Source: Tanypteryx hageni (taxonomy: Eukaryota > Arthropoda > Insecta > Odonata > Petaluridae). Taken from it: a stretch of DNA of 64,000 nucleotides. The notes beneath the pieces are model-generated. The model did not search any database. It saw only the letters and a list, made by a program, of their open reading frames with translations, and was not told where the DNA came from. A program made the position numbers and the translations under genes. This document shows positions 34,666 through 46,190 of the stretch, piece after piece. Where the stretch lies: positions 123,285,307-123,349,306 of the forward strand of contig CM054114.1 of the NCBI GenBank assembly GCA_028673005.1. Direction: 5' to 3'. Within the stretch, counting starts at the first letter, position 1, and the number at the start of each line of letters is the position of its first letter.

Positions 34666-37329
34666 CAGGACCGTCTTAAGCCTCTCTTGAGCTCCTAGGC
34701 AAACATAAATGTATGGGCCCCCACCTTTGAATCTTTTAAGGAAATTATATAAATTAGTTTAAAAAAATAATTATTATATTATAATATAGAGGGGATCGAG
34801 CCATGAAAACGGAGGAAATAAATAAAGGATTGCAAAACATGCGCTGAACATCCAACGTTCAGTAAACTGCGATTAATTTTTTCGCGTAATTTATAAAAGA
34901 CGCGTAATTTGCCTTTTCTCAACAGTCCCTCAAAATTTGTGTTTGTGTTATCTGCTTCATAAGCAATGCATTTTTTAGATCGACCTCATACTCGCAAAAT
35001 GTGGTAATGATGAAATCGACAATGGTATCAGACGTTTCGTTAGGTTGCGATTCAATTTTTAATATTTTAATCTGAATTCCTTTTTTATTGCAAAAAATAA
35101 TGAAAAACTAAGGGGAAAATCTTTTCCGTTTTGTGATTATTAGCATCTGTGGATATTCCATAACACTGTGACTTTTTAGTATAGGGGAAAGTATTGTATT
35201 CATAAAAAAAATCGACTTCGATATTTCAACGGAAAAACGCGTTTTGAGGTCCCCTGAACATGTTTTGACCATTTTCTCGATTATGTCTGTGTGCATGTGA
35301 TAGATTTTTGTGGGTGTAACTCAAAAATTGTTAATCAGGTCAATGAGAAATTTTATATTTAACATTTCTATAAAAGTCACAAAAAAATCGGTCAAACGGA
35401 AGTGGGTGTTTACTCTTGTCACTTATCCGTTATTTTGAAACATTTGCTTTAATATTTGATAAATGTATTGGAATAAAAGTTGTAGGAAATTTAATTTTCT
35501 ACAACCTTTGTTTGAATCATTTTCCCATATAATGCATCGTTTAAGAGATATCTTATATTTTAGCTACCACCACCACGCTACCTACCGACGACCTTTGTTA
35601 AAATTGACGCATAGTTACGTCTTAGTAACGCTCCTTTTTCTTTTCTTAATTATTGGAACTTTGTGACTATATCCAATATCAAAAGGCTATGGTTTGAGAT
35701 TATTTCTATTCTTTGTAGTCTAAAATTTTCTCGCAGTTTATTAAAATATTTATTATTATGTAACCTATTTGGAATTTTTAGAAACATTACAGATTTGGAG
35801 AAAGTCATGTGGTGGCCACATCAGATTTTTTATTTCTATCAATAATTCATTTCTGCAATATAACCCGATAACATTTTCAATGAGAGCTGCAGTTTTACTT
35901 TGTCCGCAAGAATATTTACTGGCTATTTCAGAGTAAAATAATTCTTTAAAGAGTTCATTGTTACAAGTAGCTGATCGAAAGGAATGATGATGTTTAACAA
36001 TGTGATAGGTCATTGTCAGCTCACTTGTTATGGTAAGATAATCCTCCATTGGATTCTTCACATGCAAGTACTGCGTAATATTTTGTGATGTGCTTGCATT
36101 TCCAACGCAAGTTGATTTGACTTTATGGTTTTCTGAATTAATTTGGTCGATTACGTCAGATTTCCCGCCGTGATTAATGTTTGTATAGCAGTTGCACACT
36201 TTATACTCCATTTCCTTATAATTTCTTCCTTTCTTGATAAATCCCCATTAAAAAAATACTTTTCATTAAAGGTACACTTTCTCTTCGGCATTTCTACTGG
36301 GGGTTCTGTAGAAATTATTGCCGATTAAAATAAAAAATCACAGAATATATGACGGCTTATGTACAAAATACGCAATATTTTCGACTATCAGATTCAAAAG
36401 AATTTTGATAAATTAATGTAAACTTGGACTTAAAGTTTATAAAAAAATTATTATAAACTTTCTTTGTGAATGTAAATATCTGTACTGATTTGATTATCAG
36501 TAACGATCTTAACACACAAGATAATTACATCCTACTACCAGATTTAAATTGGGTATTTAAATAGAACACGTTTTTATTCTAATAAATTCGCAAAACTGAT
36601 GATCTAGTAGACTTTCAATTAACAACCATTTAGCAGTAAAAATTATTTACCAGAGAACAAGAACTCACTATCGCCTGCTGCCGCACAAGGCAATGGTTCG
36701 CCAAGGACTGCATATTATCAACCAAAGGAAGTCCTAAATTGAAACGCAGATGCCCAAATGCCAGAAAATTAACAACAGGGATAGGTGCATGTTTGTGTTA
36801 TGAGTGAGAGACTCGAGGCGCAGACCAGAGAAAGATAAGCATTCTCACAGACAGGGGTTCCGATTGTTCTCCGCTTGAAGACTAAAGCAACAATGAGCCC
36901 ATAAGGTCATCCAGTTTTAATCTTGCTTGCATCACACGTCCAGAGAGATTTTCTCACGTTCCTCGCACGTTACGTCTTTCCGAGTGTGGCTCAGAACCTC
37001 CAAGACACGGAGCCCTGGTCGACTGCCCCCACAGCCTCCGTCAAAGATTAACACTAATAGTTTAAATTTAATTTTTAGCGCCACCATTCCTACTTTTATC
37101 GATTACATCTTACGCCTTACGTTTCACGCTTACAAGGGGAAAAACCGGAACATTTACATCTACCTAATACGTAAATATGTATGTACACAGCAGGCACACT
37201 AACAAGTTTTGTAAGTCTCCACATTACATTACATTGAAAATATAATATTAATAAATGCTCATGAATGGTCCCCCGAAATCGCGGGCCCCCAGTATTTGCT
37301 TACCATGCCTAGGCGAAAAAACGGCCCTG
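34666..37329 (-). mobile_element. hAT element with transposase remnant
   Basis: A 2664-bp element. The left end CAGGACCGTCTTAAGCC and the reverse complement of the right end, CAGGGCCGTTTTTTCGCC, are inverted, each followed by CCTAGGCA and GGGCCCCC-type words. Flanks TGTAGCTG (34658-34665) and GATAGCTG (37330-37337) share six of eight bases. It encodes the hAT-type fragment at 35765-36291 on the minus strand. The remainder of the transposase is deleted or unreadable. Confidence 0.75.
35765..36291 (-). pseudogene. N-terminal fragment of a hAT-type transposase, frameshifted
   Basis: A start codon at 36289-36291 opens a frame with MPKRKCTFNEKYFFNGDLSR and a KEEIIRKWS segment. A one-base shift near 36200-36215 moves the reading into the 148-codon frame with TNINHGGKSDVIDQINSENH. 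Joined, the two show a C-x2-C pair upstream of HGGKSD and SENHK, a BED-like zinc finger as in hAT-type transposases. The histidine expected before INSENH is Q here. The chain then has TSELTMTYHIVKHHHSFRS and a Ser/Cys-rich SCGQSKTAALIENVIG segment, both familiar from this insect transposase group. It then fades at a stop. No catalytic DDE region is left. Lies in the element at 34666-37329. Confidence 0.7.
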
Positions 37330-37494
37330 GATAGCTGGAGTGATAAACTGCTTTAAAATGTGCGTAGCTGTAAGGAAATTTGCAAACCCAAGCCATTTCA
37401 TTACAAATTGTACTGTATTCTACGCTATTTGATCTTATGCGTCTAACTTTTTATTTGGCTTCTCTGGTAAAAATTGCCTTAAAACCGTTCCAGA

Positions 37495-37575
37495 ATAGCC
37501 ATAAGGTTTGGAAAATCAGATACGCCTTTCGGCTTCAGAGCAGCCATCATCAGTGGTGATTCATCGAGAGTAGAT
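37495..37575 (-). repeat. Dispersed repeat D, best hammerhead-like core
   Basis: Minus strand: CACCACTGATGATGGCTGC, TCTGAAGCCGAAAGG, CGTATCTG. CTGATGA, then a hairpin with GGCT/AGCC pairing, then GAAA match the conserved hammerhead order. GCGCGTTAC about 70 bases upstream could supply the other strand of stem III, but stem I does not pair convincingly. Confidence 0.5.
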
Positions 37576-37892
37576 TTGAATATAATTCTAACGATAGCCA
37601 CTAATGACGGTTGCTGTGTCCGTAACGCGCATGTAAAGTTTTTGTAGCTATTGAAGGGACATATTACAATTTATCTGGATAATTTCAGAGTGAATTCACT
37701 GCAACGCTTGGCTTTTTTTTGCCTAACTGGCGAGAACGTTTCTTCGAAACATAAGCCTTGTTGCGCGGTATGTGCAAGATATGGAGAGATATATTGTCAT
37801 TTAGTTTTAATTCATGTAGTATCTTGGTTATTACGTTACAAATATTTGCTCATTTTGAAGAGTTATGCATCGAACCTTTTTTTAATAGAGGG

Positions 37893-37970
37893 ACTCGATT
37901 TGACCCGAATCCGCGTTATAACGAACCGCGTTGCGACGGATCGAGTTGTGACGAATCATTTTTTATAGCT
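37893..37970 (+). repeat. Dispersed repeat F fragment
   Basis: CGCGTTATAACGAACCGCGT and GTTGTGACGAATCATTTTTT resemble segments at 56362-56500 and 58806-58935. Confidence 0.4.
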
Positions 37971-37989
37971 GGATTTATGTTGCATCTCT

Positions 37990-39280
37990 AATTCCACCTT
38001 TATTTAAAAAAAACGTTTCGCAAACGTATATGAACATCACTTCCTTTTTTACTACGGACGTTTTTCTTTTGTTTATTCAGTCTGGTATTCGAACTACGGT
38101 GTTGAATGTCCGAAATAAAAAGGGCGCTTCTCGACGACCGCGCAATGTTCAACGCCTTATCTCTTTTTTGCGTGCACTCAACGACGTTTTCGAGTCGAGT
38201 GAATTCAAATTGCATCGTAAATTTCTTCCGGCTGAGTTGGCAGCTTTACTGTCACCACCGCGGTGAATGGGCTGTTATCACGTGCGTGCTGCACATTCAC
38301 TCTTAGAAATGAACGACGAGATTTTCACTCTCGCCCGAACTAGAATTTGTAGCATATAACCCTACGAGAACCGCCCGGATATTCTAATAACTGTAAATTT
38401 TTTCGAAGTTTTCGCGTAAAAAAATGGATTTTTGAGAAATGTCATTACCTACCGTTTCATTCGCGAGTGATAAAATTTTAAACTTTGGATCGGGAGTCGG
38501 TAACGTTTTTTCCTATCGGATCCCACTCTTTATCGATATACTCACAATCTGTGACCCTCCGCCCGTGCTACACTCAAAGTAGCACTTACGAAAAGTGATT
38601 TTTATGTAATCATTATTTTTGGACGGAGCGATTTAAAATTCCTAACCTTTTCGGCGTGTTCCAGTTAATTGATTAATACGTGTAACTTAGTAGGAGTTTC
38701 AGTTTTAATTGAACATAGGTATTTGATGGAGGGGAACCGTCGATAATATTACCGCGGGCCCTTCCGCTCCTGGTTACGCCACTTGTGTGTTCGCTGATGA
38801 TGTTATGTATCGGAAATTTACTTAAGAACTCGTTTCGCAGCGAAGGCGGAAGACGAAATTCGCTCCATCTCCCTCGATTCGGTGAAACGGTCTCGGTTTT
38901 TTCCGAGCGAATTTCGATTGCATTGTATCGAAAATGAAATCGTCGTTCACTTTTCACTCCCTCCCTCGAACGCTCCCTTTTTATTTTGGTTGTAATAATC
39001 CGAAAAATAGTGAGAACAGCATGCGTATAATATGCTTGTAACACGTATAGAACATATTAGGAAATTTATTCATTATAAAAATTCTCTTTTTCTCCAATCA
39101 AACCCTGATATTGTGTCGTACAAATAATTTTTAGAGAAGTTTTGACTAGATAGGATGACTTACTTTTCAATGCACCCACGATGTTTGAAATTCTTTTTAG
39201 CGTTTCTTTTTTTAAATCCGATAATGTAACCGTTTTATCCGTCCGTCCATCATATTTCTCTGTCTGCTGAACTACTCATA
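37990..39280. other. No gene; possible hAT end near 38750
   Basis: CACAAGTGGCGTAACCAGGA on the reverse strand of 38769-38788 resembles a hAT terminus, without a partner. The 71-123 codon frames (38000-39044) have no recognised domain. Confidence 0.35.
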
Positions 39281-39287
39281 CACTGTT

Positions 39288-39337
39288 CAAGTTAGAGCGA
39301 CCAAATTTCGAGGTTAGAATTTGGTTGCTCTAACTTG
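39288..39337. repeat. 20-bp stem, 10-bp loop inverted repeat
   Basis: CAAGTTAGAGCGACCAAATT at 39288-39307 is followed after ten bases by AATTTGGTTGCTCTAACTTG, its reverse complement with one mismatch. Related words (AGTTTGAGCAGCCAAATTTT) occur at 39435-39454, so a decayed repeat family with this hairpin is likely. Confidence 0.8.
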
Positions 39338-39484
39338 AGCAGTTAGAATTTGGAGCCTCAATGGGTAATTTAAGGGGCGCAGTGGGGAGCACAAAGAACA
39401 ATAAATCGTTTAATTAGTGAACTGCACCGTTCGAGTTTGAGCAGCCAAATTTTCGGGATCTTTTCGGCTGGTGGCAGTCGTGAA

Positions 39485-39710
39485 CCTAATACTGATGTTT
39501 AGGTCCGTCCGTCTGTCCGTTTGCCTTTTTGCAGGATTTTAATAATACCTTTGCTATCTTTCTATACGGATCCGTTACTACGGTAATTTTCGTTTAGTTT
39601 ACTTTACTACAGCAATTAAAGATAGTATTAAAATGTTTAATTTACTTTTTTATTACAACTGCTTAACTGCGGTGAGATATGTTTTAAATAACTTTTGATT
39701 GTAACTAACG
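39485..39710 (+). repeat. Dispersed repeat C, third copy
   Basis: GTCCGTCCGTCTGTCCG head and the ATTACAACTGCTTAACTGCG / GAGATATGTTTTAAAT core, as in 21826-22392. Confidence 0.45.
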
Positions 39711-39714
39711 TATA

Positions 39715-40785
39715 CCTACATTTTTCTTTAAAAAACCGCCCTTAATATCTTTTCTTCCTTTTTAAAAGCATCTCTTCCATATATTTTTCGTATTATATCG
39801 CATGGTGGCATAATATATAGAAATCAACTAGTGTAAATGGCGGGTGGACGTGAATTGCGTTGAATTAATATTGTTCTAGTTGTAACCATATCTAAGCTAA
39901 GATTGCAACTTAAATACACAGATGCCTGACTCATTGTTAGAATACCTATAATGAATCTTACAAGACGAATCTTATTCATATCGTTATTATTGTACTTTTA
40001 TGATTCTAATCGTTGGTTAAAGTTGCTTACATTATTTGTCCGAATTTAGAAAATTAAATCAGCAACTTGTTTTTTTCTACCTAAACAATACAAATGGAAT
40101 CGCGTATAGCAACTAAAATTCCATTTACTATAAATATAACATATTATTTTTACATAAATAAACAAAATGCTAAATTTGTTATATAATAAAATAAAATTTC
40201 CAACGTAACATTTATATGCAATATTTTTTAAAATTCTGATGCAGATACATCTTATTATTTTTCTGTTGCAGCTTACTATAGTAATAATACTGTTGACGCG
40301 CGAATAACAACACACAATCGTACTCATTAAGGCTCTAATCTGCACAACTCAAGAAATAACATTTAGGTAAACAGGTATACAAGATCTCGTTAGATAAGGT
40401 CGCCCTTAACGACAGAATTTTTTCCGAGTGTGAAAAAGTGACAAGTGAGATCATTACATTAATAAGCTTTCGATTTTTTTTGGAAGGTAATATTTCCTTC
40501 AAAAGCTTGCTCTTTACACGGAGAATAGTTGACTCGAAATTTTCCACAACTTCACCATGCGTTGTATCCCCTTTCAGATTCAAATATTAAAAGTACGATT
40601 GTATTTAACGATGGAATTACACGTAACATTATCATCGAGTTTAAAATGAAATAGTATAACCGAGAGTTCGCGGAAAATGTACACGGTTTCATTTCCTTTT
40701 AATTTTTCGAATCCTCCTCTCCGTTATTTTCACTCGGTGAACATTTTTGATAAATTATTCCGGTGATTTTTTTCAAACTCTCCCC
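39715..40785. other. AT-rich stretch, no gene
   Basis: Frames of 82-99 codons on the minus strand (40046-40583) show no domain and follow the AT-rich composition. Confidence 0.4.
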
Positions 40786-40787
40786 CT

Positions 40788-41130
40788 CCCCTCGGGCATC
40801 GCTGCTGTCGTGTGTGTGCGCGCGAGAGAGTATGCATCCGCCAACAAAAGGGTGAGATTTTCGTCGGTCGCATGTGCGTCGTGGGAACGCCCTCAGACGC
40901 GCCATCTAAAAATATTCCTTTCCATCCCTCCCTCTCTCTCTCTCTCTCGATGAGAAGAAGAAGAATCGGAAAAGGGGAGTTGGAGAGGGAGGAAAAATAA
41001 TAATGCGTTGAGAGAGTGAGTGAGAAAAGGAGAGCTAGTTTGCGTGGAGGAAGGAGAAGGAGAACAGTGCAGGGGAGAAGATATGCGTATGAGTAAGAAG
41101 AGAGAGAAGATGGGAAGCAGGGTTACCACC
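40788..41130. repeat. Mixed microsatellite zone: (GT)n, (CT)n then purine-rich
   Basis: GTGTGTGTGCGCGCGAGAGAG near 40810, CCCTCTCTCTCTCTCTCTCG near 40929, then GA-rich sequence to 41120. The strand bias switches from pyrimidine to purine within about 60 bases. Confidence 0.7.
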
Positions 41131-41216
41131 TCTCCGGCTTTTTGGGCTTGTCTCCGGGCTCCGGGTCAAGAGTAAAATTCCCCTGGCCGACAAGAAAGTT
41201 GTCGAAATTGGCATTA

Positions 41217-41586
41217 TGCAGGCTGTCCCAAAAGTCTGGACCCACATTGAAAATGGACATACTATTCTTAAAGTTAAACAAACACATCTCTAATGTCGGT
41301 TTTACACATTTCAGGAAATACTTAAAATATCCTAATGGCAGTCCATATCACCTTATTTCCTGATACATGCAATACCGACATTAGTAATGTATATGCTTAA
41401 CTTTATGGACATTAAAAATTCACGGTGGTAGGCGTAATCTTGTGGAACTGTCACTTGATAATCACATCGAAACCCGGGTCGTGTTGAATATTAAAACAGT
41501 AGAAAATACAAAGTCGTTATTTTATTTGCTCATGCAAGAATGTTGCCTATTATCCTTATGGGTCCAGGCTTCTGGGACACCCTGTA
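41217..41586. mobile_element. Palindromic MITE with GGGTGTCCCA-type termini
   Basis: GCAGGCTGTCCCAAAAGTCT at the left and CAGGGTGTCCCAGAAGCCTG (reverse strand) at the right, followed by GGACCCA on both. Inside, an inverted pair of about 80 bases faces a centre near 41340 (CTAATGTCGGTTTTAC and its inverted CTAATGTCGGTATTGC). TA lies outside each end. Such ends occur in Tc1/mariner-type MITEs. The assignment is tentative. Confidence 0.65.
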
Positions 41587-41984
41587 TATTACGATTATTT
41601 TTTCAATTTGTTGCAGTGAGTAAAGATTTGATCTGCGAATGCCAGTCTCATACAGTCAACCCGGGAGAGGCACGGATGAAAGAAAAGGATGAGAGTAGAA
41701 CTAGCCAAGGCGGAAATTTGTACTTAACTGAATTTTAGCATGAATTGCGAGAAGTTTCTTTCTAAAACAGTTTGAGCAAACTGAACTATTGAAATGTTCA
41801 TACGCAACAAATATATACTGTTATGGAAATATAAAAGATATAAAAAATATGCCTTTTCGCCATTTGTTACTCGCATTTGTAACAAAAAATACATCGATGC
41901 TGTATATTTTACAGTTTAAAACGGAAAAAAAATATTTTCCTTTTTCACATATGTAAATCTCCGGATCATTGATCAACTTGAGGT

Positions 41985-42210
41985 GGCAAATCTGATGGGG
42001 AAAGAGGGAGGATGGGAGAGAGGAGAAAGGGAGTGACTGACAGGGAGGACAGTGAGAGTGGAGGGAAGTTGAAAGATTGGATGTGAGGATGAGAGGAAGT
42101 GGGGTAAAGTATTTTGAGAATTAAGGAAGAGAAACGGATGGGGAGAGATAGAGAGAATAAAGAGGAGAGACAAAAAGAGAAGAGACGGAGAAAGAGAGAA
42201 AAAGGAAAAT
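41985..42210. repeat. Polypurine tract
   Basis: GGGAGAGAGGAGAAAGGGAG-like words. It lies immediately downstream, on the minus strand, of the retroelement tail at 42225-42345. Confidence 0.85.
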
Positions 42211-42224
42211 ATATATAGCTAGGG

Positions 42225-42345
42225 TGTTTGTGATTAAGGAGTTGTAAGTGATTTAAGATCCTATCTTTACAGACAGACAAACCGTCTTAGTTCTTAATAT
42301 ACGAGAGAAATTGAGCCTGTATTAGTCCCTTCTTATATTTAACCC
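42225..42345 (-). mobile_element. Retroelement 3' tail, diverged
   Basis: Minus strand: GGGACTAATACAGGCTC then a link, an eroded AATAAAG and GGTTTGTCTGTCTGTAAAG. The hairpin is weaker than in other copies. Confidence 0.45.
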
Positions 42346-42368
42346 CATCATATAAATCAGGTTGTATT

Positions 42369-42475
<107 letters not shown>

Positions 42476-42504
42476 TTGCCGCTAAAACAAGAAAGTTATT
42501 TATA

Positions 42505-42585
42505 GGCAGGCAGACAAACGACTTTATTGAGGGCAAAATGGAGACTATATAGTCCCATCATACATTTAACCCCCTTTGAAACAGG
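42505..42585 (-). mobile_element. Retroelement 3' tail with strong hairpin
   Basis: Minus strand: GGGGTTAAATGTATGATGGG, GGGACTATATAGTCTC (hairpin), CATTTTGCCCTCAATAAAG, TCGTTTGTCTGCCTGCC. Close to the plus-strand copy at 63440-63515. Confidence 0.65.
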
Positions 42586-42589
42586 TAAC

Positions 42590-42937
42590 CTATTTCAATA
42601 ATAAATATGATGACTGAAAAATGATAGCTTATTTTTTTTCAGAGAAACCCTATTTATGCATACATATACATATTTGGCAAATGGAACTAATTTTAATTAT
42701 AATGATTTTTAGCTACATTAATATCCATGGATCATGTTTCCTAACATGATAAAAGCAAAATGCAGTAAACCCTCGTCCGACGTCCGTCTCTTCCACCTGA
42801 ATTTTTATTATACGCTGTTAAATAAACGCGATACTTATTTACTCATACGTGTAATATTTAATTATACTCGCTTCTTGATTAAGCGGGTGAAGAATTTTAC
42901 AGATGTATCATACGGGAGTAAGCTCGTGTGTGTGTAT
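42590..42937. other. No gene recognised
   Basis: AT-rich spacer between the retroelement tail and the LINE 3' end. Confidence 0.4.
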
Positions 42938-45900
42938 ATCATCATCATCATAGGTAGTCTGTCCGTAGACAGGTCCGTGATTATTCTTGGTTAAACCTGG
43001 TTCTCCATATATTCCTATTTTCCGCTGTCCTCTTTATTTCTTGATAACTCTCTTTCCCTTTCAAATCGTCTATCAGCTGAAACCTTTTCCTACCTCTTTC
43101 CCTTTTCCCATCTAGTTTTCCTTCTAACACGTCTTTAATCATACTCTCTCTCCTCAGGTAATGTCCAACCCAGTTAGCCTTCCTCTTTCTGATAGTCTGT
43201 ATAATCATTCGCTTCTCTCCTATTCTTCGTAGCACTTCATCGTTTTTCATCCTATCTGTCCATTTTATCTTCAGCATTCTCCTCCAAGTCCACATTTCAA
43301 AGCTTTCCAAGTATTTGATGTCATTTTTCCTTAGCGTCCATGTTTCTGCCCCATACAATGCTATACTCCATACGTAGCATTTTATCAACTTCTTGCGGAT
43401 ATCTTCCCTTATATTCCCTGTAAGTAGTTGTTTCTTTCTCCTGAAAGCCGCTTTTGCTTTTCCTATTCTAGTTTTGATCTCATCCGTACATTTTGCCTCT
43501 CGTGTTATGATACTTCCAAGGTATTTATATTCTGAAACTTGTTCTAATGGCTTTCCCCCAATAGTTATGTTCAGATTCTCTTCTTTACCCGATATTCGAA
43601 TGACCTTGGATTTTTCTGTATTTATTTCCATACCGTATTTTCTACCTGTTATCACTAGTCTATTTATCATTTTTTGTAGCTCCTCTTCCTTTCTTGCTAG
43701 AAGTACTTGATCATCTGCGTATTTTACTGTTCTTATAATCCTTCCTCCTATTTTGAAATCCCCTGTGCCTTCTAAAGCTTCTTGCATTAGACTTTCTCCA
43801 TATATATTGAATAGGGTTGGCGATAGGCAGCAGCCTTGTCTTACTCCTCTACCGATATTTATTCCGCAGGTGTCCACATTATCAAACCTGACCTTTACAA
43901 CTTGATTCTCATATAGATTCCTAATCAGTCTCCTGTCTTTCCAGTCTACACCTATATCCTTTAATATCTTCATCAACTTTACCCAATTTACTCTATCAAA
44001 GGCCTTCTGCCAGTCTACGAAACATGCGCAGATATCTTGACTGTATTCTATTGCCCTTTCTGATATGATTCTAACTACTCCTATAGCATCTCTAGTTCCT
44101 CGTCCTTTTCTGAAACCGAATTGATCTTCCCCTATTATTTCTTCTGCCTTTTTCTCCAGCCTTTTATTAAGAATCCTCGTGATGATCTTCGATGTGTGTG
44201 ACAGAAGGCTTATAGTTCTGTAATCTTTACACTGCATTGCCTTTGGCTTCTTCTTTAGAGGGATCATTGTTACTTCTAGGAAATCCTGAGGCCACTCTCC
44301 CGTGTCGTAAATCTTATTAATTAATTTCGTGATCGCTTTTAGTCCTTCTGATCCTATGACTTTAAGTATCTCAGCCGGTATTCCATCGCTGCCCATGGCT
44401 TTCCCCTTCTTTAGTTCCACTATCGCCTTTTCTACTTCGCTCTCCATAATACTTGGTCCTAAGTTGTCTTCTTCAATGTTTTCCTCATTTTCCAGTTCTA
44501 TTTTTGCCGCTCCTGCCTGTTTGCTGTATAATTCCTTAATGTATCCTTCCCATACCTGTGCTACATCCTTTGTTTCTGAGACTATCTTCCCATCCGTATT
44601 CATAATTCCTTTACCACAAATTCCATTAGACTTCTTATCCTCTAATTCCAGTGCACTAGCGTACATCATATCGTACCGTCCTAACTTCTCCATTTTTTCT
44701 ATTTCATCACATTTTCCTTTTATCCAATTTTCTCTAGCTTTATCTGTTACCCTTCTCAACTCATTGTTTATACGCCTATAGTTGGCTCTACCTTCTTCAC
44801 TGTTTACGTTTTTCCATTTTCGTCTCTCATCCATTTTCTCCAGCATTTCCTTGGTGATCCATGGTTTTCTGATTTTCTTCTCTAGTTTTCCAATCTCTTT
44901 ATCCAAGGTATCCTTGATACTGGTTTTAATTTCATTCCATTCTATATCGACGGTCTTCGGTTTGTTTTCCAACTTTCTTAGGTTATCTTCCAACTTCATG
45001 CTGACTACATCCTGCCTTTCTTTCAGTTTTTCTAGGTCCCAGGTCTGTCTTTCTCTTCTCGTTTTTCTTATTTGTTTGAGCTTTGTATTCACGTCAAGTA
45101 TTAGAAGGCTGTGATCTGAATCAATGTCTGCTCCTTGCAATGCCTTGGCATTCTTTATGCTGTTCCTGAATCTTTGTTTTACAAGGATGTAATCTATTTG
45201 GCATCTCATTCTATCTCCTGGGCTTTTCCATGTGTATAACCTTCGTTTATGGTTTTTGAACCATGTATTAGTCACTACAAGGTCATTATTGATGCAGAAT
45301 TCTACGAGTTTCTCCCCTCCTCGATTTCTCTTCCCAAGTCCGTATTGGCCGACAACCTTTTCTTCCTGTCCTTCTCCGACTATGCTGTTCCAATCTCCCA
45401 TTATTATGCAGTTTACCTTTCCTCTTCCGTCTTCTTCGTAAATTTCATTAATTTGCTCATAGATCTCATCTATTTCTTCATCGTCATGAGCTGACGTTGG
45501 CATATATACCTGGATTATCAGCATGTCCACTGGGACTGCTTTTAGGTTTATTGCCATCAGTCTATCGTTCGTTGCTATTATCTTTGTCACGCTTTTCAAC
45601 ATATCTTTCCTAAGTACCAGAGCTGCTCCCCTTTCCCCACTATTTCCTCCAGAATAAACTACCGTGAATTCTTCCGAGTCGAACTGTCCTTCTCCCTCCC
45701 ATCTAGTTTCGCTTAGCCCTATAATGTCGACTCTATTTCTTCTTTCAAGTTCTCTAGCTTTCTCATAGTTCTTACGTTCCAAGTCCCTATTCGTAATTTA
45801 CTTTCGACAAATGTTTTCCTCAAGGCAGTCCCCGCCCGGAGATCCGATTGGGGGACTATTTTACCTCCGGATTGTTTTACCTCGAGAGAACTCATATTGT

Positions 45901-46092
45901 CCAACCATATAATCTTTACTAGGGATTGTAATGTGGTAGTTTCCCTCTTGCTTTCCACATCGCAGTACTGTAGCCGTTCAAATCGTCCTGATCACGCCTA
46001 CAGCTGTATTGGATATAGACCCAACCAACATCATTTGTTTTCGGCTCTATACCATACTGACAGTACTGCTGCCTACTGCCAGGCACTGATGA
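42938..46092 (-). mobile_element. RTE-clade non-LTR retrotransposon, near full length
   Basis: On the minus strand: a 5' leader of about 200 bases, one long ORF, a 3' UTR of only about 45 bases with a CTGTC-TACG-GACAG hairpin, and a tail of ATG units (42938-42953). A single apurinic-endonuclease plus reverse-transcriptase protein, a very short 3' UTR and a simple trinucleotide tail characterise the RTE group (including BovB-type elements). The near-open frame indicates a recent insertion. The 5' boundary is placed where it meets a poly-A-like run. No clean target-site duplication was found. Confidence 0.8.
42981..45895 (-). CDS. RTE-type endonuclease-reverse transcriptase, one frameshift
   Basis: Copies LINE RNA into new sites by target-primed reverse transcription. 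The main frame spans 42981-45782 (933 codons, opened by TTG), so its N-terminus is artificial. The true N-terminus lies in the neighbouring frame with ATG at 45893-45895 and the endonuclease motif GTWNVRTM at 45764-45787. A one-base indel near 45735-45760 separates them. Numbered from the TTG: SETRW 24-28, GDWN 129-132, IDYI 196-199 and SDH 222-224 form the endonuclease. DYRTISLL 520-527, FVDWQKAFD 588-596, GVRQGC 646-651 and YADD 688-691 form the reverse transcriptase with its catalytic aspartates intact. WTLR 815-818 and WVGHYLRR 871-878 lie in the conserved C-terminal region. The length matches RTE proteins (about 950-1000 residues). There are no other stops. Activity of this copy would require reading across the frameshift. 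Confidence 0.85.
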
Positions 46093-46112
46093 TAGTTTTT
46101 TTTTTAATAAAA

Positions 46113-46183
46113 CCTCCATTCGAGGGGTTTGAACCCCCGAACTTTGCAATAGAAAGCCGACACGCTAACCACTACACCACCAA
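46113..46183 (-). ncRNA. tRNA-derived SINE head (pol III A and B boxes)
   Basis: On the minus strand TGGTGTAGTGG (46169-46179) fits the pol III A box and GGTTCAAACCC (46125-46135) fits the B box, at normal tRNA spacing, with a tRNA-like TTAGCGTGTCGG D-arm. The acceptor strands (GGTGGTG and ATGGAGG) do not pair and there is no CCA, so it is not a functional tRNA. A run of A follows within 20 bases, then the LINE leader. Most likely a SINE inserted, or a tRNA-like promoter placed, directly upstream of the LINE. Confidence 0.6.
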
Positions 46184-46190
46184 TGCATAT

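Noticed and set aside
43393..45494. Several plus-strand frames of 69-150 codons
   Set aside because: Antisense shadows of the LINE reverse transcriptase gene.
46113..46183. Functional tRNA gene
   Set aside because: A and B boxes are present, but the acceptor strands do not pair and the unit continues into an A-run, as in a SINE.
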